A stretch of 64,000 bases of DNA from Sphingobium sp. CR2-8 (GCF_035818615.1 NZ_JAYKZY010000002.1:2048501-2112500); one strand, 5' to 3'. Positions 32,325-43,595 are shown, numbered from the stretch's first letter. Notes: generated from the letters alone by a model not told the origin. Numbers and translations are program-made.

Positions 32325-33584
32325 TTAACCGATAGGCTCTTCGATCGACACGGGCGGCTTGGAAAACCAGGCCGGTCCCTGCGCGGTCATGTGGAAACAG
32401 TCTTCCAAACGGATGCCCATCACGCCCGGCAGATAGAGGCCGGGTTCGTTGGAGAAGCACATGCCGACGTCCAACTTCGTCTTTTCGCCGCGGACCAGGT
32501 TGACCGGCTCGTGCCCCTCCATGCCGATGCCATGGCCGGTACGGTGGGACAGGCCGGGGAGCGCGTAGCCGGGACCGTAGCCAAGCTTTTGATAATAGTT
32601 GCGGACCGCGCCATCGACCACGCCCGCAGGCGCGCCCAGCATGGCGTTGCCGAAGGCGATTGTCTGCCCTTCCGCCACCGCGTTCCAGACCTTGCGCTGC
32701 TGGGCGGTGGGGGTCGCGCCATGGACCCAGGTGCGGCTGATGTCGGACTGATAATCCTCGACCGTGCAGCCGCAGTCCATGAGGACGACTTCGCCCGTGC
32801 GGACGGCCTGCGGCTTGCCCGAGCCATGAGGATAGGCTGCCGCTTCACCGAGCAGGACGAGGTTGAATTCGACCTGCCCGCCCAGTTGCTTCGTCGCGGC
32901 GCTCATCAACGCACCGATATCGGCTGGGGTCATGCCCGCCTTCACCTGCGGGTAGGTCCAGCGATAGGCGGCCATGGTGACGTCGGCGGCGACCTGCATC
33001 AGGGCGACTTCAGCCGCCGTCTTGCGCATGCGGATGGCCCGGGTGACGGGGTCTTTGACGAGGGTCGCCGCAGGGAGCGCAGCCTTGATGCCGTCGACCG
33101 CAAAATAGCGGACCGTTTCCTCTATGCCGATGCGGCCCGTCGCCAATCCCTTTGCGGTCAGGAAATCGGCGATCGGGGCGTAGGGACTTTCATCCTCCTG
33201 CCAGACGCGCACCTCTGCGGGAATGGCGAGCAATTCGTCGATCGAGGGTTTCTCGAAGAAGGGACAGACGATCAGCGGCGCGCCGGTCGCGGGGATGATC
33301 GCGGCGGTGAGGCGTTCGGAGCGGCGCCAGCGGATGCCGGTATAATAGATGAGGCTGGCTCCCGGCTCGATCAGCAATGCGTCGATGTCCTGGGCCTGCA
33401 TCATGGCCTGCGCGCGGGTGAGGCGGTCGGCGCGTTCGGCCTTGCCGATCGGGGTGGCCGTGGTGGTGAGAGATTTCAGCGCCTCTCCCGCCCTCTCTTG
33501 CGCGAAGAGGCGCGGAGTGACGAGCGACGTGGCGAGGGTCGCGGCGGCGTAGCGCAGCAATGTGCGGCGGTCAGGCGTAAGCAT
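32325..33584 (-). CDS. Xaa-Pro aminopeptidase-like (M24) peptidase, Tat-exported
   Basis: 419 residues. The N-terminus MLTPDRRTLLRYAAATLA is a twin-arginine signal (RRTLL), cleaved near LFAQE. An N-terminal creatinase domain (ALLIEPGASLIYYTGIRW) is followed by the pita-bread metallopeptidase fold: VLMDCGCTVEDYQSDISRTW (Asp pair), SHRTGHGIGMEGHEP (His), FSNEPGLYL (Glu) and RLEDCFHM (Glu). It should cleave X-Pro dipeptides in the periplasm. The start overlaps the GST gene by 14 bp, so both are co-transcribed. Confidence 0.88.
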   Translation of the reverse strand: MLTPDRRTLLRYAAATLATSLVTPRLFAQERAGEALKSLTTTATPIGKAERADRLTRAQAMMQAQDIDALLIEPGASLIYYTGIRWRRSERLTAAIIPATGAPLIVCPFFEKPSIDELLAIPAEVRVWQEDESPYAPIADFLTAKGLATGRIGIEETVRYFAVDGIKAALPAATLVKDPVTRAIRMRKTAAEVALMQVAADVTMAAYRWTYPQVKAGMTPADIGALMSAATKQLGGQVEFNLVLLGEAAAYPHGSGKPQAVRTGEVVLMDCGCTVEDYQSDISRTWVHGATPTAQQRKVWNAVAEGQTIAFGNAMLGAPAGVVDGAVRNYYQKLGYGPGYALPGLSHRTGHGIGMEGHEPVNLVRGEKTKLDVGMCFSNEPGLYLPGVMGIRLEDCFHMTAQGPAWFSKPPVSIEEPIG

Positions 33585-34197
33585 AGGTGCCACCGGTCTT
33601 GAGTGCGGCTTGATAGGCGGGGCGCGCATGCATTTCTCTCAGCCAGCGGATGATGTTGGGGCGCGATTCGTCCAGGCCGCCGCGCGCGCGGGAGGCTTCC
33701 AGCGGGAAGCTCATCATCATGTCGGCGGCGGTGAAGGCATCGCCCGCGAAATAGGGACGCGACGCCAGTTCGGTTTCGAGCCAGTCGAGATGGTCGTCCA
33801 GCATGCGCTGCACCGTCGGGCGCGCGGGACGGCCGAGCAGGCCGAGCTTGCCGATGATGAGCAGCGCCAACAGCGGCGGCATCATCGATCCTTCGGCATA
33901 GTGAATATATTGGCGATAGCGGATCGCGCCTTCGGCATCGGCGGGCGCGCCGAAGCGGTTGCCGGCGCGGGCGACCAGATGCTCCATGATTGCGCCGGTC
34001 TCGATCAGGCGGTGGCCGTCCACCTCCACCACCGGGGAGCGGCCGAGCGGGTGGACGGCGCGCAGTGCGGCGGGCGCGCGCATCGTCTTGGCGTCGCGTT
34101 CGTAGCAGCGGACCTCATAGGGTTCGCCCAGTTCTTCCAACAGCCAGAGGATGCGCTGCGATCGGCTGTTGTTCAGATGATGGACGATGATGGTCAT
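33571..34197 (-). CDS. Glutathione S-transferase family protein
   Basis: 208 residues: N-terminal thioredoxin-like domain (MTIIVHHLNNSRSQRILWLL, with Ser in NNSRSQR as the likely GSH-activating residue, and the cis-Pro/ETGAIMEHL GSH-binding segment) and C-terminal helical domain with YFAGDAFTAADMMMSFPL. Substrate unknown. Upstream gene of a two-gene operon with the M24 peptidase. Confidence 0.88.
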   Translation of the reverse strand: MTIIVHHLNNSRSQRILWLLEELGEPYEVRCYERDAKTMRAPAALRAVHPLGRSPVVEVDGHRLIETGAIMEHLVARAGNRFGAPADAEGAIRYRQYIHYAEGSMMPPLLALLIIGKLGLLGRPARPTVQRMLDDHLDWLETELASRPYFAGDAFTAADMMMSFPLEASRARGGLDESRPNIIRWLREMHARPAYQAALKTGGTYAYA

Positions 34198-34321
34198 GGC
34201 GGCTCCGATGCTGCGTGGCGTACAGGGCTAACGCAGCATGGGAAGGTTGCCAAGGCGGCTGACGTTCTCCGGCCCTTCGACTGCTTGCCAAGGCAGGCGC
34301 TCAGGGCCGGGGAACATCTAG

Positions 34322-36433
34322 TTACGCGTCTTCCAGCGCGTGCGCCTTCTCCTTCGCGCGGAAGGCGTGAAGGAGAGGTTCGGTGTAGCCGTTGGGCTGT
34401 TCGACGCCTTCGAACACCAAGGCGCGAGCGGCCTGCCAGGCGAGGCTCTCCCCTTCCCGACCGTGCATCGGTTGATAGAGCGGATCGTCGGCATTTTGCG
34501 CATCGACCTTGGCCGCCATGCGCTGGAACGCCGCGTCGACCTGCGCCTCCGTACAGACGCCGTGCAGCAGCCAGTTGGCCATATGCTGGGACGAAATGCG
34601 CAAGGTCGCGCGGTCCTCCATCAGGCCGATATCGTGGATATCGGGCACCTTGGAGCAGCCGACGCCCTGATCGATCCAGCGCACGACATAGCCAAGGATG
34701 CCCTGCGCATTATTGTCCAGTTCCTGCGCGATTTCCGCTTCGGAAAAGTTGCGACCAAGCGCGACGGGGATGGTCAGCAGTTTTTCCAGCGGGGCGACCC
34801 CCTCCGCCTGGCGCTCCGCTTGGCGGGCGAAGACGTCGATGCGGTGATAATGGGTTGCGTGCAGGGTCGCGGCGGTGGGTGACGGCACCCAGGCGGTGTT
34901 GGCGCCGCTCTTGGGATGCCCGACCTTCTGGTCCAGCATGTCGGCCATGCGATCGGGCGCGGCCCACATGCCCTTGCCGATCTGCGCGCGGCCCGACAGC
35001 CCGCAGGCGAGGCCGATCTGGACGTTGCGATCCTCATAGGCGGCGATCCAGTCGCTCGTCTTCATCTCGCCCTTGGGGATCATCGGGCCGGCCTGCATCG
35101 ACGTGTGCATTTCGTCGCCGGTGCGGTCGAGGAAGCCGGTGTTGATGAAGACGATGCGGTCCTTCACCGCCTTGATACAGGCGGCGAGGTTGGCCGAGGT
35201 GCGGCGCTCCTCATCCATGACGCCGACCTTGATCGTGTGGCGGGCGAGGCCCAGCATGTCTTCGATCGCATCGAACAGGCGATTGGTGAAGGCGGCTTCG
35301 TCGGGGCCGTGCATCTTGGGCTTGACGATATAGACGCTGCCCGCGCGGCTGTTGCCGCCGCCCCGTTGCAGGTCGTGGATCGCGATCAGGCTGGTGACGA
35401 TGCCGTCCAATATGCCTTCGGGCGCTTCGTCACTATTGGGCAGGCGAATTGCCGGGTTGGTCATCAGATGGCCGACGTTACGGACGAACAGCAGGCTGCG
35501 CCCCGGCAGGGTGAAGGCGCTGCCGTCGGGCGCGGTATAGCTGCGGTCGGGGTTGAGGGCGCGGGTCATCATCGCGCCGCCCTTCTCGAACGTGTCGGTC
35601 AGATCGCCGCGCATCAGGCCCAGCCAGTTGGCATAGGCCGTGACCTTATCCTGCGCGTCGACGGCCGCGACGGAGTCCTCCAGATCGCAGATGGCGGTCA
35701 GGGCGGATTTGAGGATGACGTCGGCGATGCCTGCCGGATCGGTCGCGCCGATCGGGTGGGTCGAATTGAAGATGACCTCGATATGCAGGCCATTGTGGCG
35801 AAACAGCCTGCCCTTCTTGCTGGTGCCGATGAACTGCGCCGGATCGGCCAGAACGATCTCGTCGCTGTTCAGATCGCTCCAACTTCCACGCGCCAGTGGG
35901 ATAGCATCGTCCAGAAACGCCCTGGCCCAGGCAATGACCTGCGCGCCGCGCGCTGCGTCATGGCCTTTGCCGGAGGCCGCGCCCGGAATGGCGTCCGTGC
36001 CATAGAGCGCGTCATAGAGGCTACCCCAGCGCGCATTGGCGGCGTTGAGCAGGAAGCGGGCGTTGAGGATCGGGACGACCAGTTGCGGCCCGGCCAGGCG
36101 CGCGACTTCATCATCGACCTTTTCGCTGGCGATCTGGAACGGCGCGGGTTCGGGGGCCAGATAGCCGATGTCGCGCAGGAACGCCTGATAGGCGACGGCG
36201 TCATGCGGCTGGCCCCGGCGCTGCTCATGCCAACTGTCGATCTGCGCCTGGAGCGTGTCGCGCTTGCGCAGCAGGGCGGCGTTTTCCGGTGCGAAACGAG
36301 CGAAGACGGCGGCCGTGCCAGCCCAAAAGGCCTCGGGCGCGATGCCGGTGCCGGGCAGCGCGAGATGGTCGATGAAATCGGCCAGCTCTTGCGCGACGTG
36401 CAAACCAGCCTTTTCGATCATGCGGTCGTTCAT
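34322..36433 (-). CDS. glcB: Malate synthase G
   Basis: 703 residues (usual about 720). Condenses glyoxylate with acetyl-CoA to malate. Landmarks: [40 protein letters not shown], the catalytic-region [38 protein letters not shown] and [20 protein letters not shown]; the C-terminal domain ends with [20 protein letters not shown]. Divergent from a LysR-type gene across a 94-bp gap that carries a repeated ATTATGCG and is the likely binding site for that regulator. Glyoxylate would come from isocitrate lyase or glycolate oxidation, neither in the window. Confidence 0.96.
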   Translation of the reverse strand: MNDRMIEKAGLHVAQELADFIDHLALPGTGIAPEAFWAGTAAVFARFAPENAALLRKRDTLQAQIDSWHEQRRGQPHDAVAYQAFLRDIGYLAPEPAPFQIASEKVDDEVARLAGPQLVVPILNARFLLNAANARWGSLYDALYGTDAIPGAASGKGHDAARGAQVIAWARAFLDDAIPLARGSWSDLNSDEIVLADPAQFIGTSKKGRLFRHNGLHIEVIFNSTHPIGATDPAGIADVILKSALTAICDLEDSVAAVDAQDKVTAYANWLGLMRGDLTDTFEKGGAMMTRALNPDRSYTAPDGSAFTLPGRSLLFVRNVGHLMTNPAIRLPNSDEAPEGILDGIVTSLIAIHDLQRGGGNSRAGSVYIVKPKMHGPDEAAFTNRLFDAIEDMLGLARHTIKVGVMDEERRTSANLAACIKAVKDRIVFINTGFLDRTGDEMHTSMQAGPMIPKGEMKTSDWIAAYEDRNVQIGLACGLSGRAQIGKGMWAAPDRMADMLDQKVGHPKSGANTAWVPSPTAATLHATHYHRIDVFARQAERQAEGVAPLEKLLTIPVALGRNFSEAEIAQELDNNAQGILGYVVRWIDQGVGCSKVPDIHDIGLMEDRATLRISSQHMANWLLHGVCTEAQVDAAFQRMAAKVDAQNADDPLYQPMHGREGESLAWQAARALVFEGVEQPNGYTEPLLHAFRAKEKAHALEDA

Positions 36434-36527
36434 GGGTCCACTCCTTGATTACGCACCTTGTAGACCTTTTCCATTATGCGGTGTAGACGCTATTATGCGA
36501 AGATAGTCATTCTTGTGGTGAACGAAT

Positions 36528-37433
36528 ATGATGGACCCCGACCATGAATTGTTCGTGACCGTAGTGGATGAAGGTGGACTGGCGGCGGCAGGGCGCAGGC
36601 TGCACATATCGCCTGCGATGATGTCGAAGCGTCTGGCACGGCTGGAAGAGCGGCTGGGCGCGAAGCTGGTGCATCGCACCACGCGACGGCTGGCGCTGAC
36701 CCCGGCGGGCGAGCGGCTGCATGCCGATCTGCGCGGCATATTGGCGGCGCTGGACGATGCGGAACGACGGGTGTCCGGGCTGTCGGCGGTGCCATCGGGC
36801 GTGTTGCGCATCACCGCACCGACATCGTTCGGCCGCATGCACCTGGCGCCCTATCTCCAGCGCTTCATCGATGCGCATCCCAAGGTGGATCTGCGCATCG
36901 ACCTGTCGGACGATTTCGCCGATCTGATCGACAGCCGCGCGGATCTGGCCATCCGCATCACCGCCGATCCGGGGCCGGGGCTGACCGCCAAGAGGCTGGC
37001 GACCAATCGACGGATATTATGCGCCTCCCCCGCCTATCTCGACCGTTTCGGGGCACCGCAAAGGGTCGCGGATCTCAAAAGCCATCGCCTGCTGGCTGCC
37101 GACGGGCAGATGCCCTGGCGACTGGTCGGCCCCAAGGGTCCCGTCGCCGTGGAAGGGCAAAGCCATGTCCGCACCAACAGCAGCGAAGTCGTGCGCGAAT
37201 TGACGCTGGCGGGGGGCGGCATCGCGCTGCGGTCGCTCTGGGACATCAGCGAGGCGCTTGGCCTTGGAGCAGTTCGGCAGATATTGCCGGATTATGGGGG
37301 TTCCGCCGATGTCGGCCTGTTCGCGGTGCAATTGCCGCAGCATAATCCCCCCGCCGCGATCACCGCCTTCATCGATTTTCTTGTTACACTTTATGTCCCG
37401 ACGCCGCCCTGGGACCACATTGGGTTGCCCTGA
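36528..37433 (+). CDS. LysR-family transcriptional regulator
   Basis: 301 residues: winged HTH at 1-60 (LFVTVVDEGGLAAAGRRLHI then PAMMSKRLARLEERLGAKLV) and a periplasmic-binding-like effector domain from about 90. Divergent from glcB, which it probably regulates; effector unknown. Two adjacent ATGs (36528, 36531) make the start uncertain by one residue. Confidence 0.9.
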   Translation: MMDPDHELFVTVVDEGGLAAAGRRLHISPAMMSKRLARLEERLGAKLVHRTTRRLALTPAGERLHADLRGILAALDDAERRVSGLSAVPSGVLRITAPTSFGRMHLAPYLQRFIDAHPKVDLRIDLSDDFADLIDSRADLAIRITADPGPGLTAKRLATNRRILCASPAYLDRFGAPQRVADLKSHRLLAADGQMPWRLVGPKGPVAVEGQSHVRTNSSEVVRELTLAGGGIALRSLWDISEALGLGAVRQILPDYGGSADVGLFAVQLPQHNPPAAITAFIDFLVTLYVPTPPWDHIGLP

Positions 37434-37460
37434 CGGAACGCAGTCACTAAGGCGCATCGC

Positions 37461-39728
37461 ATGGACGATAACACCCGCCGCGCCGCCCTCGACTATCACC
37501 GCTATCCTCAGCCCGGTAAGCTCCGCATCGAGCCGACCAAGCGCATGGTGAACCAGCGCGACCTGGCGCTGGCCTATTCGCCCGGCGTCGCCGCCCCCTG
37601 TATCGAGATCGCCGCCGATCCCGACAAGGCGATGGACTATACCGCGCGCGGCAATCTGGTCGCTGTCATTTCCAACGGCACCGCCGTGCTGGGCCTGGGC
37701 GCGATCGGCGCGCTGGCGTCGAAGCCGGTGATGGAGGGCAAGGCGGTCCTCTTCAAGAAATTCGCCGATATCGACGTGTTCGACATCGAAATCGACACGA
37801 CCGATGCGGACGCGTTCGTGGACGCCGTCGCGCTGATGGAGCCGACCTTCGGCGGCATCAACCTGGAAGACATCAAAGCGCCCGAATGTTTCGAGATCGA
37901 GCGTCGCCTGAAGGAACGGATGAACATTCCGGTCTTTCATGACGACCAGCATGGCACCGCCATCGTCGTCGCCGCCGCCGTCCGCAACGCGCTGGTGTTG
38001 CAGGGCAAGACGCTGGCCGACGCGAAACTGGTGACATCGGGCGCGGGCGCGGCGGCGCTCGCCTGCGTCGACCTGCTGGTGTCGATGGGCCTGCCGATCG
38101 AAAACGTCACCATGACCGACAAGGATGGCGTCATCCATTCGGGTCGCGAAGGCATGCTGCCCAACATGGCGCGCTATGCCCGCAACACCAATGCGCGCAC
38201 GCTGCCCGACGTGCTGCCGGGCGCGAACCTGTTCCTGGGGCTGTCCGCGCCGGGCGTGCTGAAGCCCGAATGGCTGCCGCTGATGGCGCCCAATCCTCTG
38301 ATCTTCGCGCTGGCCAATCCGGAGCCGGAAATCCGCCCGGAGGCCGCGCGCGAGGTGCGCCCCGATGCGATCATCGCGACCGGCCGATCGGACTATCCCA
38401 ACCAGGTCAACAACGTCCTGTGCTTCCCCTATATCTTCCGCGGCGCGCTGGACGTCGGCGCGACGCAGATCAACGAGGCGATGAAGGTCGCCGCTGCCGA
38501 CGCGATCGCGGCGCTCGCCCGCATGCCCGCGCATGACAGCGTCGCGCAGGCCTATGGCGGACGCAGGCTGGTATTCGGCGCGGACTATATCATCCCCACC
38601 CCGTTCGATCCGCGCCTGATCGGCGAGATCGCGGTCGCCGTCGCCCGGGCGGCGATGGACAGCGGCGTCGCCAAGAAGATGCTGGACCTGGACGAATATA
38701 GGCGCCGCCTGTCGCGCCATAACGCCCGGTCGGGTCAGTTGATGCTGCCGGTGTTCGAAGCCGCGCGCGGCACGGAATGCCGCATCGCCTATGGCGAGGG
38801 CGAGGATGACCGCGTGCTGCGCGCCATTCGCGACGCGCTGGACGAAGGGATCGTGCGGCCGACCATCGTCGGGCGTCGTCGCATCCTGGAACAGAAATTG
38901 CCCGAACTGGGTCTCAGTCTCAACCTCGACAAGGATGTCGAACTGATCGATCCGGAAACCGACCATCTTGTGATGGGCGAACTGGTCGAGGCCTATCGCG
39001 CGGTCGCATCGCGCCGGGGCGTGCCCGCCGACGAAATATTGCGGCATGTCTATCGCCGCCCCACCGTGACCGCCGCCATGCTGTTGCAGACCGGCCGCGT
39101 CGACGCCGCGCTGGTCGGTGGCCGGTCCGAATATTGGGGCCAGGTCGAACATGTGTTGCGCATCATCGACCGGGTGCCGGGCCACAGCCGCGTCTATGCG
39201 CTGTCGGGCCTGATCCTGGACGCGGGCGCTTTGTTCATCACCGACACCCATATGGTGCCGGACCCGACGCCCGAACAGATCGCTGAAATGACGCTGGCCG
39301 CCGCGGCCGAACTCAAGCATTTCGGGCTGACGCCACGGGCGGCCCTGCTGTCGCATTCGAACTTCGGCGCGTCGCATACGGACAGCGCGCGCAAGATGCG
39401 CCGGGCGTTCAAGATCGTGCGCGACGCCGCGCCCGACCTGGCGGTCGATGGCGAAATGCATGCGGACGCCGCGCTAAGCCAGGCATTGCGCGAACGGCTG
39501 ATCCCTGATTCGCGGTTCGAGGGGCCGGCGAACCTGTTGGTGATGCCGAACCTGGACGCGGCGAACATCACGCTGACGGCGCTGTCGGCGTCGTCCAGCT
39601 CGCCCACGGTAGGCCCGATGCTGATGGGACTGTCCAAGCCGATCCATGTGCTGACGCCGGGCGTCACGTCGCGCGGCATTCTGAACCTGACCGCGATCGC
39701 AGCGGCGGAAGTCGCGCGCGAAGGCTGA
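37461..39728 (+). CDS. maeB: NADP-dependent malic enzyme (MaeB type)
   Basis: 755 residues. Residues 1-425 are malic enzyme: [32 protein letters not shown] (with the catalytic Lys region), [18 protein letters not shown] (metal ligands), [11 protein letters not shown] and [14 protein letters not shown] (NADP fold). Residues 435-755 form the phosphotransacetylase-like domain that in MaeB enzymes regulates activity rather than transferring acetyl groups. It decarboxylates malate to pyruvate and, with glcB upstream, links acetate/glyoxylate use to gluconeogenesis. Start ATG 37461. Confidence 0.95.
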   Translation: MDDNTRRAALDYHRYPQPGKLRIEPTKRMVNQRDLALAYSPGVAAPCIEIAADPDKAMDYTARGNLVAVISNGTAVLGLGAIGALASKPVMEGKAVLFKKFADIDVFDIEIDTTDADAFVDAVALMEPTFGGINLEDIKAPECFEIERRLKERMNIPVFHDDQHGTAIVVAAAVRNALVLQGKTLADAKLVTSGAGAAALACVDLLVSMGLPIENVTMTDKDGVIHSGREGMLPNMARYARNTNARTLPDVLPGANLFLGLSAPGVLKPEWLPLMAPNPLIFALANPEPEIRPEAAREVRPDAIIATGRSDYPNQVNNVLCFPYIFRGALDVGATQINEAMKVAAADAIAALARMPAHDSVAQAYGGRRLVFGADYIIPTPFDPRLIGEIAVAVARAAMDSGVAKKMLDLDEYRRRLSRHNARSGQLMLPVFEAARGTECRIAYGEGEDDRVLRAIRDALDEGIVRPTIVGRRRILEQKLPELGLSLNLDKDVELIDPETDHLVMGELVEAYRAVASRRGVPADEILRHVYRRPTVTAAMLLQTGRVDAALVGGRSEYWGQVEHVLRIIDRVPGHSRVYALSGLILDAGALFITDTHMVPDPTPEQIAEMTLAAAAELKHFGLTPRAALLSHSNFGASHTDSARKMRRAFKIVRDAAPDLAVDGEMHADAALSQALRERLIPDSRFEGPANLLVMPNLDAANITLTALSASSSSPTVGPMLMGLSKPIHVLTPGVTSRGILNLTAIAAAEVAREG

Positions 39729-39779
39729 ACTTAACTTTTCATCCCTATGCTGATCGGGCGTGGAGGCATGAGGATAGCA

Positions 39780-40469
39780 ATGGCGGGTTTCCTGAAAGGC
39801 TTTGGGCCGAAGCTGGCGATCGGCGGCATAGTGGCGATGACCGGCCTGATCATATTCGCGTCGATCGATCGGTCGGCGTTCGAAGGACAGGCCGCCCCCG
39901 AAACGGCCACGGAAACCGCCACGACCCCTGCGGCCGCACAGCCCCCTGCCCCGGCAAAGGCGGTGGAGCGCCGCAGTGATCAGGGGATGGCGATCGATCC
40001 GGCTGCGCTGCGCGTCAAGCGCGTGCTCAAGATCGACGGGCCGTTCCGCCATGGCGACTATGCCTGGGACGAAAATGGCGCGCCCAAGACGGGGCCGGTG
40101 ATCATCACCGTCGATCTGCGCGCGCAGACGCTATCGGTGTTCCGCGACGGTTACGAGATCGGCGCAGCGGTGATCCTTTATGGCGCGACCGACAAGCCCA
40201 GCCCCAAGGGCGCTTTCCCGATCATGGCGAAACATGCCGACTATTTTTCGCGCACCTACAATAATGCGCCCATGCCCTTCGCACAGCGGCTGACCAGCGA
40301 CGGCGTCTTCATCCATGGCAGCGACGTGCAATGGGGGCGCGGCACCCATGGCTGCATCGGCGTGCCGAAGGAATTTGCCCAGAAGCTGTTCGGCGTCACT
40401 AAGCTGGGCGACATGGTGGTGATTACCGACGGCAAGATGCTGGACGTCAGCAAGGCCCAAGTCGGCTGA
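39780..40469 (+). CDS. L,D-transpeptidase (YkuD family)
   Basis: 229 residues. An N-terminal membrane helix (LAIGGIVAMTGLIIFASI) and an Ala/Pro/Thr-rich linker precede the YkuD catalytic domain, with the motif FIHGSDVQWGRGTHGCIGVP, i.e. His, then S/T-H-G-C-x-G with the nucleophile Cys. It crosslinks peptidoglycan or attaches proteins to it in the periplasm. The start is chosen at 39780 (AGGA six bases upstream); ATGs at 39747 and 39768 are alternatives. Convergent with the next small gene. Confidence 0.88.
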   Translation: MAGFLKGFGPKLAIGGIVAMTGLIIFASIDRSAFEGQAAPETATETATTPAAAQPPAPAKAVERRSDQGMAIDPAALRVKRVLKIDGPFRHGDYAWDENGAPKTGPVIITVDLRAQTLSVFRDGYEIGAAVILYGATDKPSPKGAFPIMAKHADYFSRTYNNAPMPFAQRLTSDGVFIHGSDVQWGRGTHGCIGVPKEFAQKLFGVTKLGDMVVITDGKMLDVSKAQVG

Positions 40470-40475
40470 GGCTGG

Positions 40476-40742
40476 CTATCCCCAGAACAACCAATAGACC
40501 GCAGCCAGGATCGCGATCCAGAGCAGGGTCGATATGCACAGGCCAAGAACCAGCGCGGCGGCAAAGCGCTCACCCTCCGCCGACGCCTGAACGCGCCTGC
40601 GCAGGCGCGTGTCGACGAACCGGGACCAGCGCGACCATATTACCGGCAACGGGATACCAAGCAATTCGAACGGCGGCGTGACGCTTTGCTTCTCGGGGCT
40701 TTGCGTTATGGACGCGTCGTCGTGGCGACTTTCATCAGGCAA
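40476..40742 (-). CDS. Small membrane protein, unknown
   Basis: 88 residues: hydrophilic N-terminal half with basic stretch (DTRLRRRVQASAEGERF) and one C-terminal membrane helix (ALVLGLCISTLLWIAILAAV). No family recognised; ends 6 bp from the L,D-transpeptidase gene end. Confidence 0.6.
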   Translation of the reverse strand: MPDESRHDDASITQSPEKQSVTPPFELLGIPLPVIWSRWSRFVDTRLRRRVQASAEGERFAAALVLGLCISTLLWIAILAAVYWLFWG

Positions 40743-40973
40743 ACGGCCCCCGGTGTGGTTTGAAACCTAAAATCTTGATGAACTGGCTATCAGAGGATGA
40801 TAGCAATTGCGTTCGGCAAATTGTTGCGTGAAGGGCTTAAAAATCAACCCATGGCTCAAGGCTAAATCAAAAGGTTGGGCCGAGCAGGAGCAAAACCGCG
40901 CCTAAACCATTAACTCTCACACCAATTTCATGTCCTCGATCGATGCTGAGCCGCACTCCAACCACAGACAATA

Positions 40974-41396
40974 ATGGCACAATCTGAATCATCCCATAAA
41001 CGGATCAATAGTTCCAAATTCGGAACAGTTCAATCGAGAAAAGATCGTGAAGGCGAAAAAATTGCCTTCGCGCAACGTTTGTCCTTTCTCATCAAAAGGT
41101 TGGATTTGAACGATGCGGAGTTGTCGCGGCGCAGTGGCCTGCCCAGAAACACGATCAGCCGCTATCGGAATGCCGAGTCCTTACCCGAGGCGCGTCATCT
41201 CTTCACCGTGGCGCGGGTGCTGGACGTCGATGCCGAATGGCTGATCACCGGCGAAGGCAGCGCCACCCGGGTCGGCAATGGCGGGGCGACCGACGAGGAG
41301 CAACTGGTCAATCTGTTCAACGCGCTGGATGACGAGGCCCAGCAGTTCATGCTGCAAACAGCGACGCTACTATGGTCGCGACCGGCGCGGGGCTAG
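40974..41396 (+). CDS. XRE-family HTH regulator
   Basis: 140 residues. A basic, Ser-rich N-terminal stretch (about 30 residues) is followed by the Cro/C1 HTH (FAQRLSFLIKRLDLNDAELS then GLPRNTISRYRNAESLPEAR) and a short C-terminal helical part (LVNLFNALDDEAQQFMLQTA). Target unknown. The preceding 231-bp gap (40743-40973) shows no gene or clear regulatory motif. Confidence 0.8.
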   Translation: MAQSESSHKRINSSKFGTVQSRKDREGEKIAFAQRLSFLIKRLDLNDAELSRRSGLPRNTISRYRNAESLPEARHLFTVARVLDVDAEWLITGEGSATRVGNGGATDEEQLVNLFNALDDEAQQFMLQTATLLWSRPARG

Positions 41397-41577
41397 CCTG
41401 TAGCTATTCCGCGCATCGGCGCGTCGACCATGATTTCGAGCTTTCGCACATGCACGGGGCGCACGTAGCGGGGCGTCATTTGCAACCGGCAAATCTGCCG
41501 CACGCCTTGACCAGCGCTGTCACCAGGACCATTTGGCGGGCTTCCGTATTTTTCTGCATCGCAGCATGGAGCTTGCC

Positions 41578-42774
41578 ATGGGCATCCGCCCCCAGACCGC
41601 GAATCCCGCGCTCGTCCTGTTCGCCCTTGCGGTCGGCGCCTTCGCCATCGGGACGACCGAATTTGCGTCGATGAGCCTGCTGCCCTTTTTCGCGCGCGAC
41701 CTGGGCATCGACGTGCCGACGGCCGGCCATGCGATCAGCGCCTATGCGCTGGGCGTGGTCGCGGGCGCGCCGGTGATCGCTGCCTTCGGCGCGCGTCTGC
41801 CGCGCCGGACGCTGCTGATCGGATTGATGGCGATGTTCGCCATCGCCAACGGCCTGTCCGCTTTGTCGCCCAGCTATCACTGGATGCTGCTGTTCCGGTT
41901 CCTGAGCGGCCTGCCGCATGGCGCCTATTTCGGGGTCGCCGCGCTGGTGGCCGCCAATCTGGTGCCGTTCGAGAAGCGGACGCTGGCGATCGCGAAGGTC
42001 ATGTCCGGCCTGACCGTCGCCACGGTGATCGGCGTGCCCGTCGCCAACTGGATGGGGCAGGTCCTGGGCTGGCGGTCGGGTTTCTTCGTCGTCGCCGCGC
42101 TGGCGGTGGCGACGATGACCCTGGTCGCGCTCTACGCCCCGCGCGACGCGGGCGATGCCAAGGCCAGCCCGATGCGCGAACTGACCGCGTTGGGCAAATC
42201 GCAGGTGTGGTTGACACTGCTGACCGGCGCGGTCGGTTTCGGCGGCATGTTCGCTGTCTACACCTATGTCGCGTCGACCATGATCGACGTGACCCATGTC
42301 TCGGAAACCTACGTCCCGTTCGTGCTGGTCATTTTCGGCGTGGGCCTGACGCTGGGCAATCTGGTCGCCGCCTGGGCCGCGGACAAAGCGCGTAACCGCA
42401 CGGTGATCGGCGTTTTGTTGTGGAGCGCGGTGTCGCTGGCGCTGTTCCCATTGATGGCGGGCAATATCTGGACGCTGGGCCTCAACATCTTCCTGATCGG
42501 GATCGGCGGGGGCCTGGGCACGCCGTTGCAGGCGCGCCTGATCGACGTGGCGGGCGATGCGCAGACGCTGGCGGCGGCGTTGCACCATAGCGCCTTCAAC
42601 TTCGCCAATGCGCTGGGCCCGTGGCTGGGCGGCCTGGCGATCGCGGCGGGTTATGGGCTGGTGTCGACCGGCTGGATCGGCAGCGCACTTGCGCTGGCGG
42701 GCCTTGCGGTCTTTCTGGTCGCGATCAGCCTGGAGCGGCGGCGGCCAACGGTCGCCTTCGCCCCGGCGGAATAA
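41578..42774 (+). CDS. MFS transporter (DHA1/AraJ-YdhP-like)
   Basis: 398 residues, 12 predicted helices. The first helix is ALAVGAFAIGTTEFASMSLL; the loop motif with GARLPRRTLLIG fits MFS motif A, and RFLSGLPHGAYFGVAALVAA motif B. Closest in appearance to the AraJ/YdhP group of sugar or drug exporters; substrate unknown. I start at 41578 (GGAG six bases upstream) rather than the ATG at 41533. Confidence 0.85.
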   Translation: MGIRPQTANPALVLFALAVGAFAIGTTEFASMSLLPFFARDLGIDVPTAGHAISAYALGVVAGAPVIAAFGARLPRRTLLIGLMAMFAIANGLSALSPSYHWMLLFRFLSGLPHGAYFGVAALVAANLVPFEKRTLAIAKVMSGLTVATVIGVPVANWMGQVLGWRSGFFVVAALAVATMTLVALYAPRDAGDAKASPMRELTALGKSQVWLTLLTGAVGFGGMFAVYTYVASTMIDVTHVSETYVPFVLVIFGVGLTLGNLVAAWAADKARNRTVIGVLLWSAVSLALFPLMAGNIWTLGLNIFLIGIGGGLGTPLQARLIDVAGDAQTLAAALHHSAFNFANALGPWLGGLAIAAGYGLVSTGWIGSALALAGLAVFLVAISLERRRPTVAFAPAE

Positions 42775-42906
42775 GGCATCATCGGTCGTTGATCCGATCG
42801 GGTCGTCTCCACCTAAGCCTTTGCAGCACCGCGTAATGTCGTTATAAGAATAGGTAATTAAATAACAGGAGGATGGCCGGGGCGTTGCTCATCACGGATT
42901 TCGCCC

Positions 42907-43533
42907 ATGCCGCCTGCCGCTACCATCCCGATACCGCCGCCCCGCCCCCATAGCCTGGCCGAAGACGGCTATGCCATTGCGATAGGCTGTGCGTTCATCG
43001 CCATGGGGCTGATGCTGTTGAAGGCGGCCAATCTGGTGACGGGCGGGATGGCCGGGATCGCGCTGCTGCTATCCTATCTGATTCACTGGTCGCCAGCGGC
43101 CCTGTTCCTGCTTATCAACATCCCCTTCTTCCTCTTTGCCGGACGGGCCATGGGGGTCGCGTTCGGCCTTAAGACCCTGTTCGCCAATATAGCGATCATG
43201 GGCGCAGGGCTGGCCATGCCGACTGCGTTGCAGATCGCCAGGATCAGCCCCCTGTTCGCCGCCCTGTTCGGCGGCTCGATCATCGGCTTCGGCATCCTGG
43301 CCATCGCCCGCCACGGTGCGGGCGTGGGCGGCGTCGGCGTCGTGGCGCTGATCCTGCAACGGGCCCGCGGGTGGAACGCCGGGCGCACGCAGATGCTGTG
43401 CGATATCGCGATCCTGCTGTCGTCGCTGCCGTTGCTGAGTTTCGAGCGGTTCGGCCTGTCGGTGCTGTCCGCCGCCGCGATGAATGCGGTGCTGATCGTC
43501 AATCACCGACCCGGCCGCTATATCGGCCATTGA
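42907..43533 (+). CDS. YitT-family membrane protein
   Basis: 208 residues with five to six transmembrane helices: YAIAIGCAFIAMGLMLLKAA, LVTGGMAGIALLLSYLI, ALFLLINIPFFLFAGRAMG, GLKTLFANIAIMGAG, PLFAALFGGSIIGFGILAI and a C-terminal pair. The LVTGGMAGIAL and NIPFFL motifs are typical of YitT/DUF161 proteins, whose function is not settled. No C-terminal DUF2179 domain. Confidence 0.8.
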   Translation: MPPAATIPIPPPRPHSLAEDGYAIAIGCAFIAMGLMLLKAANLVTGGMAGIALLLSYLIHWSPAALFLLINIPFFLFAGRAMGVAFGLKTLFANIAIMGAGLAMPTALQIARISPLFAALFGGSIIGFGILAIARHGAGVGGVGVVALILQRARGWNAGRTQMLCDIAILLSSLPLLSFERFGLSVLSAAAMNAVLIVNHRPGRYIGH

Positions 43534-43595
43534 AGTAACGGCGTGGACGCATTCTCCACGCCGTCGCTTTTACGGAAAACCCGCTCCGCGTTGGA